The notes beneath the pieces are model-generated. The model worked only from the letters and a program-made list of their open reading frames with translations. It had not been told where the DNA came from and did not search any database. Position numbers and translations under genes: made by a program. From contig NZ_QGHA01000009.1 of assembly GCF_003148845.1 (NCBI RefSeq), forward strand, positions 62,001 through 126,000: a stretch of 64,000 bases of DNA. The letters run 5' to 3'. Positions 36,237 through 46,000 of this stretch are shown piece after piece; position 1 is the stretch's first letter; each line of letters opens with the position of its first letter. The DNA is from Mucilaginibacter oryzae. Lineage in GTDB: Bacteria > Bacteroidota > Bacteroidia > Sphingobacteriales > Sphingobacteriaceae.

Positions 36237-36531
36237 GCAAGCAGAATGCTTGCGACAGTTTAGGACGAAGTTACGCTATACGCTAAACTTCGACCAGTTC
36301 ACCAGTTCCCAATTTACCATTTGTGTAAAAAATTCCAGGTGGCAAATTAATAAAATACTTTTTACTGGTTGAAGTTTAGCGCAGCGTAACTTCGACCTAA
36401 ACTGTGTTAAGCTTCAGCTTAACTTTATAAACCATAATAACCTTCACCCAAGACAAAACTAAAAACAGCGCTTCGCAAGCAGAATGCTTGCAACAGTTTT
36501 AGTCGAAGTTATGCTGCGCTAAACTTCAACC
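36237..36531. repeat. REP-A palindrome cluster upstream of RAYT-A
   Basis: 344 bp without a gene (36204-36547) holding three composite units. Inverted units: 36237-36295 (GCAAGCA-GAA-TGCTTGC plus REP) and 36475-36531 (same pair). Direct unit: 36367-36423 (REP plus GTTAAGC-TTCA-GCTTAAC). The stretch 36365-36430 is a near copy of 35603-35667. Units thus alternate in orientation, as in BIMEs. Confidence 0.88.
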
Positions 36532-36547
36532 TGTTCCTTTTACATTC

Positions 36548-37294
36548 CTACTTATATAAATAGTTTGAACCCGTTTGTTCATACCATTCACCTTTTATAT
36601 GATAATATCTGTAGCCGCCCAATTTAACCATAGGATATGTTCCCTCAATGTATTGCTTACTTTCCCTATTTATTTCAGCGTTAAACACCCAAAAAGTTTG
36701 GGATAAATGTTCCTGACGGGTATAAAAAATATTCTTTTCAGTATCAAAATTCAGATAAACGATTCGATTATATTCATAATTGATATTCGGTTCTTTTATA
36801 GATTTACGTTCACCATGTATTTTAGCCTTTAACTTGCAGGAGCCTTCCTTATTTGGGGTTAACGTCAGCCTCACTTCATATCTCGTCCTGACACTAACCT
36901 TAATTGGAGATTTAACAGGTCCACTAAAATCAATAAAATCCTCTTTGAATAACGAAGAAATATGCAGCGCCTCAACCAAACCATCTTTCTTTGCACAAAT
37001 AACCAACGTTTTCTCTAAACGCATACCCGACCCCGCACGCACGCTACAGGTAACCATTAAAAAGTTCTTATTTAAAAGCGCTAATTTTTCAATAGTATAA
37101 ACATTTCGAAGTTTAATGGTGTCTTTTGAAGATATTATCGATACGATGTCTTGATCACTTACCGGAGATACGGTGACTATTTTCTTCGCACCGGTTAAAG
37201 AAGTAAGGCTGAATACTTGCCCGCTTGCCATGTTGGCAATAACTGCAAGTAAGAGAGGGGTTATAATTACACTTCGTTTAATTAGCGTATACAT
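36548..37294 (-). CDS. Secreted protein of unknown function between REP elements
   Basis: 248 aa, signal peptide cut near residue 25 (ANMASGQ). The mature part is basic and beta-rich: KIVTVSPVSDQDIVSIISSKDTI, KVSVRTRYEVRLTLTPNKEG, GGYRYYHIKGEWYEQTGSNYLYK. No known domain recognised. It is bracketed by REP-A copies (36502-36531 and a decayed one at 37373-37399) and its codon use looks more AT-rich than its neighbours, suggesting acquisition. Stand-alone. Confidence 0.72.
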   Translation of the reverse strand: MYTLIKRSVIITPLLLAVIANMASGQVFSLTSLTGAKKIVTVSPVSDQDIVSIISSKDTIKLRNVYTIEKLALLNKNFLMVTCSVRAGSGMRLEKTLVICAKKDGLVEALHISSLFKEDFIDFSGPVKSPIKVSVRTRYEVRLTLTPNKEGSCKLKAKIHGERKSIKEPNINYEYNRIVYLNFDTEKNIFYTRQEHLSQTFWVFNAEINRESKQYIEGTYPMVKLGGYRYYHIKGEWYEQTGSNYLYK

Positions 37295-37328
37295 AAGGCT
37301 TAAGCGTAAGGTTAGGTTAAATACTTTT

Positions 37329-37399
37329 GTGCAAAAACCTTCCAGGCGGCAATTTAATAAAATACTTTTTACTGGTTAAAGCTTAGCACAACTTCGACC
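37329..37399. repeat. Decayed REP-A copy with its flank
   Basis: GGTTAAAGCTTAGCACAACT.. (37373-37399) is a degenerate REP-A. The 45 bp before it (with CAATTTAATAAAATAC and TTTTTACTGGTT) match the flank of the REP at 36367, so a segment larger than the REP itself was copied. Confidence 0.7.
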
Positions 37400-37434
37400 A
37401 GGCCGCTATGAACGAGTCGGAGGCAACAGAATAG

Positions 37435-39894
37435 TTAGTTGCGCCCGCTGCTGCTGGCATCATCATTATTAATACCACGTTGATTTTTCTTAATGCTGCC
37501 GTTAAGACCGCCGAATTTGTAACTCAGGCTCACGTTAATGGTGCGGTAAAAGTTATTGTTGGCGGTATAGGTTTCAAACCCATCGCCTTTGGTATAAAAA
37601 TCGAGCTTATTGAATTTTTTGAACGGGTTGTTAACGTTTAAAGATAGTGTAAGCTTTTCCTTCAACATAGTTTTACTACCACTAATCGAACTGAAAAAAA
37701 AGTAGTTATCCTTTCCTTGTAATAATACGTAACGGCTATCATACCCAATGTTCAAACCGGCGCGGTACCCGCCGTTAAACTTGTAGCTGGTATAGGTAAA
37801 AATATGTCCCTGGTTTCCGCTGTTGCTAAAAAGTGAACCGTTGTAATAACCCTTCAACCAAACAAATAACAACTCGGCATTTATATTCACGTTTAGTTTA
37901 GAGGTAATGGGGTAATTAACGTTCAAATCAAAACCCCAGTTTTTATTCGAGCCTACGTTGGCATAGGTGGTGGTGGTTACGCCTGCCGTGTCAACACTTG
38001 CAAGGTTTTGTACCGTATTGTTGGCAAACGAGTAATTGGTGCTCAGGTTGATAGAACCCTTGGCAAAATTACTGTAACCCAATTCAAAGTTATTGGTAAC
38101 TGCCGCCCGCAGATTGGGGTTACCCACGTTACGGTATTGCGGGTTGGAGATATCAGTATAAGGATTAAGCTGGTAAATGCCGGGGCGCTGAATACGCTGA
38201 GTAAAGCCCAGCGTAAGGCTGCTGCTTTTCAGACTTCGCTGTACTGATACCGAAGGTACTAAATTATTATAATCCTGGTTAACGGTAGGTTTACCTACCG
38301 CGAAGTCGGCATTTACGGTAGTGTGCTCCAGGCGCATTCCTCCTTTAAAAGCCCATTTGCTTAGCTTAACCGAATAGGAATTGTAAACACCATAAATATT
38401 CTGCTTGTACGTGAAATTGTTTACCTGCGCGGTATCGGTGTGATATTCATTATCCACATCGCTTTTTACATCGGTGTTAAACTGGCTGTAGTTATTGCGC
38501 AGGGTTACTTTACCGCCTGCCTCAACAGTTAGTATTTTGGATGGCTGGATATAATCTAACTGAAAAGCATGCTGTTTTGAGCCCGAATTATTGTATTGCC
38601 GGTAATCTTTAGGCACACCCTGGCCGGTAAAATCAGCTCCTCTCGTGGCTTCGCTGGTTTGAAGGTTATTATTATAATTGTATTTATAAGATAGCGTAAG
38701 CAATTGCTCTTTATTTTGCTTAAAGCCTAACTGGTAGTTCAGCCCCACATCCGTGCCTTTAAATTCGCCGGTACCGTTGTTAAACAGGCGGTAAAATTGG
38801 GTAACCGCGTCACTGCTGTCGCGCTGGGTGGTAGCCTGGTAATTGTGCTGGTTACTTTTTCCGTTATAAAAGTCAAACATACCGGTAATCAGGTTCAGCG
38901 TATCAACCTCGTAGCTTAACTCGCCGCTACCATAAAGGTTTTTACCACTGTTTGACCGCGTACCTGTTTGGCTGAGTGTTGATTGAGGATCAAAAGATTG
39001 CGGCTTGAAAAAAGTGGTCATGTTTTCGAACGATGATTCGCGGAATGGCCTGTAGTTATAACCGGCATATCCGCTAAAGCCAAATTTACCTTGTTTAAGG
39101 GTTAAGTTTACGTTGGCCCGTTCGCCGTAAACGCTGTTGTAACCGGTATTGATACTGACGTTATATCCCTGGTCGGCATTTTTCTTGGTGATGATATTGA
39201 TGATCCCGGCCAGGCCTTCGGCATCATACTTTGCCGGCGGCGTAGTGATCACCTCAATCTTTTCAATATTGGCAGCAGGCATCGATTTCAGCACATCCGA
39301 TGGATTTTTAGCCATCATGGCTGATTCTTTGCCGTTGATTAATATCTTATAGTTATCGTTACCTCTCAGCTTGATAGCATCATTCCCGTCAACCGATAAC
39401 AAAGGCACTTTTCTGATCATATCCAGCGCGGTGATGGATTTGCTCTCCGGGTCGGCGGTAACATCATAGCTCAGGCGGTCAACTTCCTGTTTCATTACCG
39501 GCTTTACCGCTGTTACCGTAACCTCTTTTAATTGCTTGCTTGACGGGGATAACAAAATACGACCGGCATTAAAAGTATTACCGGTAAGTTTTACCGGGAG
39601 GGTTTTGGTTGCGTAACCTATAAATACAGCTACCAGCTGGTAGGTTTTTCCTTCGGGGGCTTTCAGCTCAAAGCTACCGTCATCTTTGGCTAATGTGCTT
39701 TTTACCGGGGCTTTGGTCGCGGCATCCTGCAGGGCAACGGTAACATAGCCCATCGGTTTATTTACAGCCGAATCAATAATAATTCCCTTTACAGTGATAT
39801 TAGCAACAGCGGTTGCAGCAGATCCTGTTTTTGTTTGAGCAAATAAAAAAATAGAAAAGCAACAGCAAAGTACCGATAGTATGATTTGTTTCAT
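37435..39894 (-). CDS. TonB-dependent receptor family / outer membrane beta-barrel protein (OMP_b-brl_3) with carboxypeptidase-like N-domain
   Basis: 819 aa, signal peptide to about residue 19 (FLFAQ). CarboxypepD_reg-like domain at about 30-115 (VKGIIIDSAVNKPMGYVTVALQDA ... DGSFELKAPEGKTYQLVAVFIGY). The plug domain (about 120-235) includes LDMIRKVPLLSVDGNDAIKLRGNDNYKILINGKESAMM and IEKIEVITTPPAKYDAEGLAGIINIITKK. A large barrel of the OMP_b-brl_3 kind follows, with a polar tail instead of a terminal aromatic. No SusD partner. Cargo unknown; possibly metal or peptide related. Confidence 0.9.
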   Translation of the reverse strand: MKQIILSVLCCCFSIFLFAQTKTGSAATAVANITVKGIIIDSAVNKPMGYVTVALQDAATKAPVKSTLAKDDGSFELKAPEGKTYQLVAVFIGYATKTLPVKLTGNTFNAGRILLSPSSKQLKEVTVTAVKPVMKQEVDRLSYDVTADPESKSITALDMIRKVPLLSVDGNDAIKLRGNDNYKILINGKESAMMAKNPSDVLKSMPAANIEKIEVITTPPAKYDAEGLAGIINIITKKNADQGYNVSINTGYNSVYGERANVNLTLKQGKFGFSGYAGYNYRPFRESSFENMTTFFKPQSFDPQSTLSQTGTRSNSGKNLYGSGELSYEVDTLNLITGMFDFYNGKSNQHNYQATTQRDSSDAVTQFYRLFNNGTGEFKGTDVGLNYQLGFKQNKEQLLTLSYKYNYNNNLQTSEATRGADFTGQGVPKDYRQYNNSGSKQHAFQLDYIQPSKILTVEAGGKVTLRNNYSQFNTDVKSDVDNEYHTDTAQVNNFTYKQNIYGVYNSYSVKLSKWAFKGGMRLEHTTVNADFAVGKPTVNQDYNNLVPSVSVQRSLKSSSLTLGFTQRIQRPGIYQLNPYTDISNPQYRNVGNPNLRAAVTNNFELGYSNFAKGSINLSTNYSFANNTVQNLASVDTAGVTTTTYANVGSNKNWGFDLNVNYPITSKLNVNINAELLFVWLKGYYNGSLFSNSGNQGHIFTYTSYKFNGGYRAGLNIGYDSRYVLLQGKDNYFFFSSISGSKTMLKEKLTLSLNVNNPFKKFNKLDFYTKGDGFETYTANNNFYRTINVSLSYKFGGLNGSIKKNQRGINNDDASSSGRN

Positions 39895-39998
39895 AAGGTT
39901 ATTTAGGTTTAAAAGACGTCAGAACACCGCCCCGCGTTACAATGCGAAACAGTGTTTAAACGGGATAATAACTAATATATTAGTTTGTAACGGCGATG

Positions 39999-40559
39999 TT
40001 ACTTATTATACCTGGTCATGGTGAGTTCGGTACCTATGGCGGCAAAGCTTTTCACCATTTCTATCGACCGTTCGATGAGCGCGGGCAGTTCGGGAAGCTC
40101 ATCTTTATCAAATTTGCTCAGTACAAAATCAATCTGGCGGCCTTTGGGGTAATTATCGCCGATGCCAAAACGGAGGCGGGCATAGTTATTATGGCCTAAG
40201 GTGGCTTCGATATTTTTAAGGCCGTTGTGGCCTGCGGCGCTGCCTTTGGGTTTTAAACGCAGGGTACCCAATGGTAAAGCAAGGTCATCCACAATAACCA
40301 ATACATTTTCGATAGGGATTTTCAAATCCTTCATCCAATGGTTAAGCGCCTTACCGCTCAGGTTCATGTAAGTGGTTGGTTTGATGAGGCAGAGGGTACG
40401 GCCTTTGTGCGATACCTCGGCGTAGTAGGCCAAACGCGAGCTCTGGAACCTTGCGCCTTCCTGTTTAACCAGTTCATCCAAAACCATAAAACCGATATTA
40501 TGCCTGGTATCGGCATACTCCGGACCAATATTTCCTAAACCTACAATCAGATATTTCAT
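39999..40559 (-). CDS. pth: Peptidyl-tRNA hydrolase
   Basis: 186 aa from the ATG at 40559 (MKYLIVGLGNIGPEYADTRHNIGFM), the canonical start; an in-frame ATG at 40619 only reads through repeat sequence. Conserved Asn and His in NIGPEYADTRHNIG, KPTTYMNLSGKAL, VIVDDLALPLGTLRLKPKGSAAGHNGLKNIE and RLRFGIG. It recycles tRNA from peptidyl-tRNA released by stalled ribosomes. It ends the conserved prs - rplY - pth order, though a palindrome separates it from rplY. Confidence 0.97.
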   Translation of the reverse strand: MKYLIVGLGNIGPEYADTRHNIGFMVLDELVKQEGARFQSSRLAYYAEVSHKGRTLCLIKPTTYMNLSGKALNHWMKDLKIPIENVLVIVDDLALPLGTLRLKPKGSAAGHNGLKNIEATLGHNNYARLRFGIGDNYPKGRQIDFVLSKFDKDELPELPALIERSIEMVKSFAAIGTELTMTRYNK

Positions 40560-40613
40560 GCCCCCTGGCCCCCTAAAGGGGGAATTGATAAAGCCATACA
40601 AATTAATAACAGG

Positions 40614-40695
40614 CGTCATTGCGAGGTACGAAGCAATCGCACGGAGGCAGATCCGCCCTGTACAGTTCGCGATTGCTTCGTACCTCGCAATGACG
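40614..40695. repeat. 82-bp element with perfect 27-bp inverted arms
   Basis: The left arm 40614-40640 begins CGTCATTGCGAGGTACGAAG; the right arm 40669-40695 is its exact reverse complement. They enclose a 28-bp centre. A half copy (one arm plus part of the centre) lies at 52247-52290. It sits between rplY and pth. Confidence 0.9.
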
Positions 40696-40767
40696 TTGGT
40701 TATCTTTTCAGAAAGCCTTCAAATAATTAATTAAATTTTATGCGAAGATATTATTTATTGCCCAAAC

Positions 40768-40801
40768 AAAAACAGCGATAAGTATCCTTATCGCTGTTTT
40801 T
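40768..40801 (-). terminator. Terminator after rplY (between rplY and pth)
   Basis: Stem AACAGCGATAAG / CTTATCGCTGTT with TATC loop, flanked by A and T runs on either side, so it can act in both directions. Confidence 0.85.
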
Positions 40802-40844
40802 AAAATTCAGCTTTTCCTCCCCCTTCAGGGGGCCGGGGGGCAAA

Positions 40845-41429
40845 TTATTTTTTGCCTTGAGCTGCTTCCTGCTCTGCCTGACGTAATGCACGTGAAGTAG
40901 TTACAGAAACAATAGTGTCTTCTTTAGCGTTGGTGATAGTTAAGTTATCTAATTTAATATCAGATACTTTAACTGATTTACCTACCTCTAACGATTCGAT
41001 GCTTACTTCGATAGCATCTAAGTGATCTTTAGGAAGCCCTTTAATACGCAGTTTCCTTAATTTTTGAACCAGTTTACCACCTACTTTAACGCCTGGAGAA
41101 GTACCGGTTAATTTAACAGGGATCTCGATGGCGATAGGTTTTTTCTCGTCTAACAATAAAAAGTCAACGTGAGTGATTTTTTCGGTTAACGGGTGGAACT
41201 GGATGTCCTGGATGATGGCTTGTGATTTAACACCGGCAATATCCAGATCGATGAAATGAACAACCGGAGTGTAAACTACGGCTCTCAAATCAGCTGCGGA
41301 CACCGAAAAGTGGGTTTGAGTTGGCCCACCATAAAGAACTGCAGGCACCTGGCCATTGTAACGCAGCTCTTTCGCGTCTCTTTTCCCTACGTTCTCTCTT
41401 AGAGAACCGCTAATAGCAATTGATTTCAT
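40845..41429 (-). CDS. rplY: 50S ribosomal protein L25 (general stress protein Ctc form)
   Basis: 194 aa, the long two-domain Ctc/TL5 type. The N-terminal 5S-rRNA-binding domain is MKSIAISGSLRENVGKRDAKELRYNGQVPAVLYGG..FIDLDI..HVDFLLLDEKKPI; the C-terminal beta domain is IEIPVKLTGTSPGVKVGGKLVQKLRKLRIKGLPKDHLDAIEVSIESL. It ends with an Ala/Glu/Lys tail. Binds 5S rRNA in the central protuberance. Co-directional with prs upstream and pth downstream. Confidence 0.96.
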   Translation of the reverse strand: MKSIAISGSLRENVGKRDAKELRYNGQVPAVLYGGPTQTHFSVSAADLRAVVYTPVVHFIDLDIAGVKSQAIIQDIQFHPLTEKITHVDFLLLDEKKPIAIEIPVKLTGTSPGVKVGGKLVQKLRKLRIKGLPKDHLDAIEVSIESLEVGKSVKVSDIKLDNLTITNAKEDTIVSVTTSRALRQAEQEAAQGKK

Positions 41430-41451
41430 TTTTTATTTGTTTTATTTATTT

Positions 41452-41622
41452 AGTTCATGGTTCATAGATCATGGTTCATGGCTCTATTTCCCACAAGGTC
41501 TTTTTTAGTTTATGGTTTATAGATCATCGTTCATGGTCTATTTCCAATCCTTACTTTCTATATTATCTATCATCATTCTCATAGCTGATAATTACCATGA
41601 ACCATCAACTATGATCTATGAG
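41452..41622. repeat. TTCATGGTTCATAGATCATGG repeat cluster between prs and rplY
   Basis: Two direct copies (41452-41493 and 41509-41545, each ending CTATTTCC) and an inverted one (41594-41622, ACCATGAACCATCAACTATG). Same family as 779-908, 40 kb away. No gene. Confidence 0.75.
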
Positions 41623-41626
41623 CTTC

Positions 41627-42571
41627 TTACTCCACCTTAAACAACGTACTGATCGAACCGTGCTCGTTTACGTTGCTGATCGCTTTGGCAAACAATTCGG
41701 CGGTCGACAGTACCTTGATCTTAGGGCTGCTGTGTTTCAACGGAATTGTATCGGTAACAATAAGTTCCGTTAAAGCCGAGTTCTCAATAGTTTCGTACGC
41801 CTTGCCTGATAATACAGGGTGGGTACAAACGGCGCGTACGCTACGAGCCCCGCGCTCCATGATCAGCCCGGCTGCTTTTGCAAGGGTGCCGGCGGTATCG
41901 CAGATATCATCAATCAGCACAATATCCTGGTCGGTTACGTCGCCTATCAGGGTCATGGCTTCAATTTCATTGGCGCGTTTGCGGCGTTTATCGCAAATTA
42001 CCACCTCGGCATTGAAAAATTTGGCAAAGCTCCTGGCCCTGTACGAGCCGCCCATATCAGGCGACGCGATGGTTAAATGACCTAAGCCAAGACTTTTGAT
42101 ATAAGGCACAAAAATAATGGAGGCATCAAGGTGGTCAACCGGAACATCAAAAAATCCCTGTATCTGCGCTGCATGCAAATCCATCGTCATGATGCGGTTA
42201 ATGCCCGCTGCAACCAGCAGGTTAGCTACCAGTTTAGCGCCGATGGCTACACGCGGCTTATCCTTCCTGTCTTGCCTGGCCAAACCAAAATACGGGATAA
42301 CGGCATTTACATAATGGGCCGATGCACGGCGGGCGGCATCAATCATCATCAGTAATTCCATTAAGTTATCGGTAGGCTGGTGGGTTGACTGGATCAGGAA
42401 AACATCGCAGCCCCTTACAGATTCATTAAAGTGCGGCTGGTATTCGCCATCGCTGAAACGCGATATCACAACTTCACCTAATTCGCGGCCATAAGCATCG
42501 GCAATATGCTGTGCCAGTGCCTGCGAACCTGATCCTGCAAATAACTTAACCGGGTTAAATTGTAAGGGCAT
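41627..42571 (-). CDS. prs: Ribose-phosphate pyrophosphokinase (PRPP synthetase)
   Basis: 314 aa from the ATG at 42571 (MPLQFNPVKLFAGSGSQALA); the longer in-frame start reads through dispersed-repeat DNA and gives a spurious N-terminus. Class I signatures: SRFSDGEYQPHFNESVRG, RQDRKDKPR, DLHAAQIQGFFDVPVDHL, SPDMGGSYRARSFA and the PRPP loop DDICDTAGTLAKA. It makes PRPP for nucleotide, NAD, His and Trp synthesis. First gene of the prs - rplY - pth block. Confidence 0.97.
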   Translation of the reverse strand: MPLQFNPVKLFAGSGSQALAQHIADAYGRELGEVVISRFSDGEYQPHFNESVRGCDVFLIQSTHQPTDNLMELLMMIDAARRASAHYVNAVIPYFGLARQDRKDKPRVAIGAKLVANLLVAAGINRIMTMDLHAAQIQGFFDVPVDHLDASIIFVPYIKSLGLGHLTIASPDMGGSYRARSFAKFFNAEVVICDKRRKRANEIEAMTLIGDVTDQDIVLIDDICDTAGTLAKAAGLIMERGARSVRAVCTHPVLSGKAYETIENSALTELIVTDTIPLKHSSPKIKVLSTAELFAKAISNVNEHGSISTLFKVE

Positions 42572-42578
42572 CTCTGTT

Positions 42579-42729
42579 GATTTTGGATTTCGGATGTTCG
42601 ATTTCGGATTGATTATCTTGCCTGCCATGCAGACCGGCTCTCCCGCTCACAAACCTCTTAAAACACAATTCGGATTTCAAGTTTTTAAAACGGAGTAAAT
42701 CCGAAATCAAAAATTCGAAATCCGAAATC
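42579..42729. repeat. TTCGGATTTCGGATGTTCG-type inverted repeat around the prs leader
   Basis: Left arm 42579-42610 and right arm 42697-42729 are inverted copies of GATTTCGGAT-type units. The left arm also matches 27443 onward over 26 bases (inverted). The spacer shows no gene. Confidence 0.75.
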
Positions 42730-42738
42730 TTTAAATTG

Positions 42739-42809
42739 TTGCCCGACCAGGATTCGAACCTAGACAAACGGTACCAAAAACCGTCGTACTACCATTATAC
42801 TATCAGGCA
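42739..42809 (-). tRNA. tRNA-Gln (anticodon TTG)
   Basis: 71-nt cloverleaf on the minus strand. Acceptor TGCCTGA / TCGGGCA with discriminator A, anticodon stem ACGGT / ACCGT with loop TTTTGGT (anticodon TTG), T arm CTAGG-TTCGAAT-CCTGG and a short D arm. CCA is not encoded. It reads CAA and CAG-type glutamine codons. It lies upstream of prs and divergent from the DUF2723 gene. Confidence 0.97.
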
Positions 42810-43024
42810 ATTTCCTTTGGTTTGTATCACTCCCCGAAAAGGTTTGCAAATATAGCGCGAATATTTGAAAGTCAAAACACAATTTTAAAAAAATTCATTA
42901 TCCCCTAAAACACAGCCCAATAATTTTCAAATAGCCCTTAAAGCGCCGCTTTTAGCGCCAACATCACAATAGTTTTAGTATTTTCGGCTGCATTAATACT
43001 GTTTTTATAGATAGCATCCTGAAC

Positions 43025-46000
43025 ATGAATTACAAAAAGCTCAACAATATCTTCGGATGGGCGGCCTTTGCCATCGCCACAATTACCTATATTTTAACCC
43101 TCGAGCCCTCATCAAGCTTTTGGGATTGCGGCGAGTTTATTGCCTGTATTTACCGCCTGCAGGTAGCCCACCAACCCGGCGCGCCCTTGTTTACCATTAT
43201 AGGCAAGGTTTTTACCCTGCTATCCATGGGCGATAACACCAGGGTTGCCTACTGGGCCAACATGGCATCGGCCCTGGCCAGCGGCGCTACCATCATGTTT
43301 TTGTTCTGGACCATCACGGCGCTTGCCAAAAAGCTTTTGGTAAAAACACAGGAGCAGCTTAATGTTACCAACCTGATACTCATTTTAGGCGCCGGCATGG
43401 TTGGCGCGCTGGCCTACGCCTGGTCTGATACCTTTTGGTTTTCGGCCGTCGAATCTGAAGTTTATGCGCAATCATCACTTTGCACCGCGGTTGTGTTCTG
43501 GGCCATATTGAAATGGGATGCCCATGCCGATGAGCCCCATGCCGATAAATGGATCGTTTTCATCGCCTACGTAATGGGCCTTTCCATCGGCATCCACCTG
43601 TTAAACCTGTTGGTGATCCCGGCTATAGGCCTGGTAATTTACTTCCGCAGGGCAAAAAATGTTACTACCCAGGGTACTATCGGCGCCTTTGCAGTTAGTA
43701 TAGTAGCGCTGGGTTTTGTGCTTTGGGGCGTAATCCAGTTCACAGTTAAGGGCGCGGCTTTTTCCGATCTGCTTTTTGTAAACACCTTAGGCATGGGTTT
43801 TGGCAGCGGCGCCATCGTATTTTTTATTTTAGTGATTTTGGTGATAGTTGCGGGCATTTATTATACCACCAACCCGGTTAAACCGGCTATCATAGTGGCG
43901 CCAGTTTGCTTCGCGCTTGCCCTGGGCATCAGCGCGGGCATTGTTGGCTTAATTGTAGGTATTGGTATTTTAGCTTTGCTGGAGTACATCGTAAAAATCC
44001 GCGAAAAGCGTTTTGCCTTAAACACCGTTTTGGTTTGCCTGGCCTTTATCCTGTTCGGCTACAGTTCGTTCGTGATGATCGTAGTGAGGGCTAAAGCTAA
44101 TCCTAACCTGAATAACAGCGACCCGGAGAATGCCTTCGCCCTGAACAGTTACCTTAACCGCGACCAATATGGCGATACCCCTTTACTTTACGGCCAGTTT
44201 TTTGATTCGGAAGCGGTTTCACAAACCGAGGGCGCCAATATTTACCGCCGCGGCGAAACCAAATACGAGGTGGCCGGCAAAAAGCTGAATACTGTTTACG
44301 ACCGCAATACCGTGTTCCCGCGTATGTTCAGCGATAAACCCGGCCACCCGCAGTTTTACCGCGAATGGACCGGCCTGGGCGAAACCGAGCACCCTACCTT
44401 TGGCAGCAATATCAACTTTTTTGCCAAATGGCAGATTAACCAGATGTACACCCGCTATTTTCTGTGGAACTTTGCGGGCCGCGCCAATGATCTGGACGGC
44501 CAGAGCCTCGGTACCGGCGCCGACGGCGAATGGATAAGCGGTTTGAACTTTAACAGGCCCCTGCCCTACTCGGTTACCCAAAGCAAAAGCTATAACCGCC
44601 TTTTCTTTTTACCGCTTATTATCGGTTTGTTTGGCGCGGTATTCCATTTTATGCGTAACCAGCGCGACGCGGGCATTGTGCTGATCCTGTTCTTTTTTAC
44701 AGGTTTGGCCATTGTGCTTTACCTGAACCAGGACCCACTGCAACCCCGTGAGCGTGATTATGCCTACGCGGGCTCATTTTACGCCTTCGCTATCTGGATA
44801 GGTTTAGGGGTGATTGGCCTTGCCGATATCATCAGCAAAAAAATAAACGCCCGGTTAGGCGCCATTATAGCCACAGCGGTTTGTATGGTAGCTGCCCCGC
44901 TGCTGATGGCTAACCAGGAGTGGGACGATCACGACCGCTCAACCAAGCTTACCCCGCATGATATGGCTTATAACTACCTTAACTCCTGCGCGCCGAATGC
45001 CATTTTATTCACCTATGGTGATAATGATACCTACCCGCTTTGGTATCTGCAGGAGGTTGAAAACGTACGCCCCGATGTGCGCATTGTTAACCTGAGTTTG
45101 CTGGGTACCGACTGGTACATCCGCGGTATGAAAAACAAAATGAATGAATCGGCGCCGCTGCCTATCAGCATGAGCAATGATCAGTTTAAACCGGGTGTGC
45201 GCGATGTGATCTATTTTAACGATCAGAAAATCCCCGGGTCGTCTGAGCTGAAGGATGTATTTGAGTTTATCACCTCAGATAAAAAGGAAGCCATGGCCGA
45301 ATACAACAACGGCGAGTTTGCCAATTTTTTACCAACCAATAAATTCAAGCTCACCGTTAACGCCGACGAGGTGGTAAAAACCGGAACGGTTGCCGAGGCC
45401 GACAAAGCCAAAATAGCGCCGGAGATGGATTGGACCTTCCAGGGCCGGTATGTTACCAAGGATGTATTGGCGATGATGGATATTTTGGCCCATAACAATT
45501 GGAAGCGCCCTATTTATTTCGCTATCACGGTGCCCAACAGCAACATGATAGGTTTGGATAAATACATGTATAACGAGGGTTTTGCCTATCGCCTGCTGCC
45601 CATGAAACCGGACACCGCTATAGCGCCTTTAGAGGCCGCCAACACCGGCAAAATGTACGATAACATGATGAACAAGTATAAATGGGGCAACATGAAAAAC
45701 GCCAGCTACCTGGATCATGAATCGTTAACGATGTTTTACCCATTGATCACCCGTTTGTATTCAACCCTGGCCGACGATTTGATGAAACAAGGCAAAGCAG
45801 ATTCGGCGCGCAAAGTGCTGAAAAGATACGACGATGTCATGCCTGCCACCATCAACTCGTTGGAGATTGCCGTGCGTAAATATTACATGATTGATAATGC
45901 CTACAAATTGAACAATATCCAGCTCGGCAACAAAATTGCCACCCAGGTTAACGATTATGTAACTAACCTGCTGGATTACAACTATGCACTTTATCAAAAA

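Noticed and set aside
37435..39894. SusC-type polysaccharide receptor
   Set aside because: It has a CarboxypepD-like domain and plug but a plug-plus-OMP_b-brl_3 arrangement, no SusD neighbour and no linked sugar hydrolases.
42572..42628. N-terminal extension of prs
   Set aside because: Its residues (INPKSNIRNPKS) come from the CCGAAATC dispersed repeat; the canonical PRPP synthetase start is at 42571.
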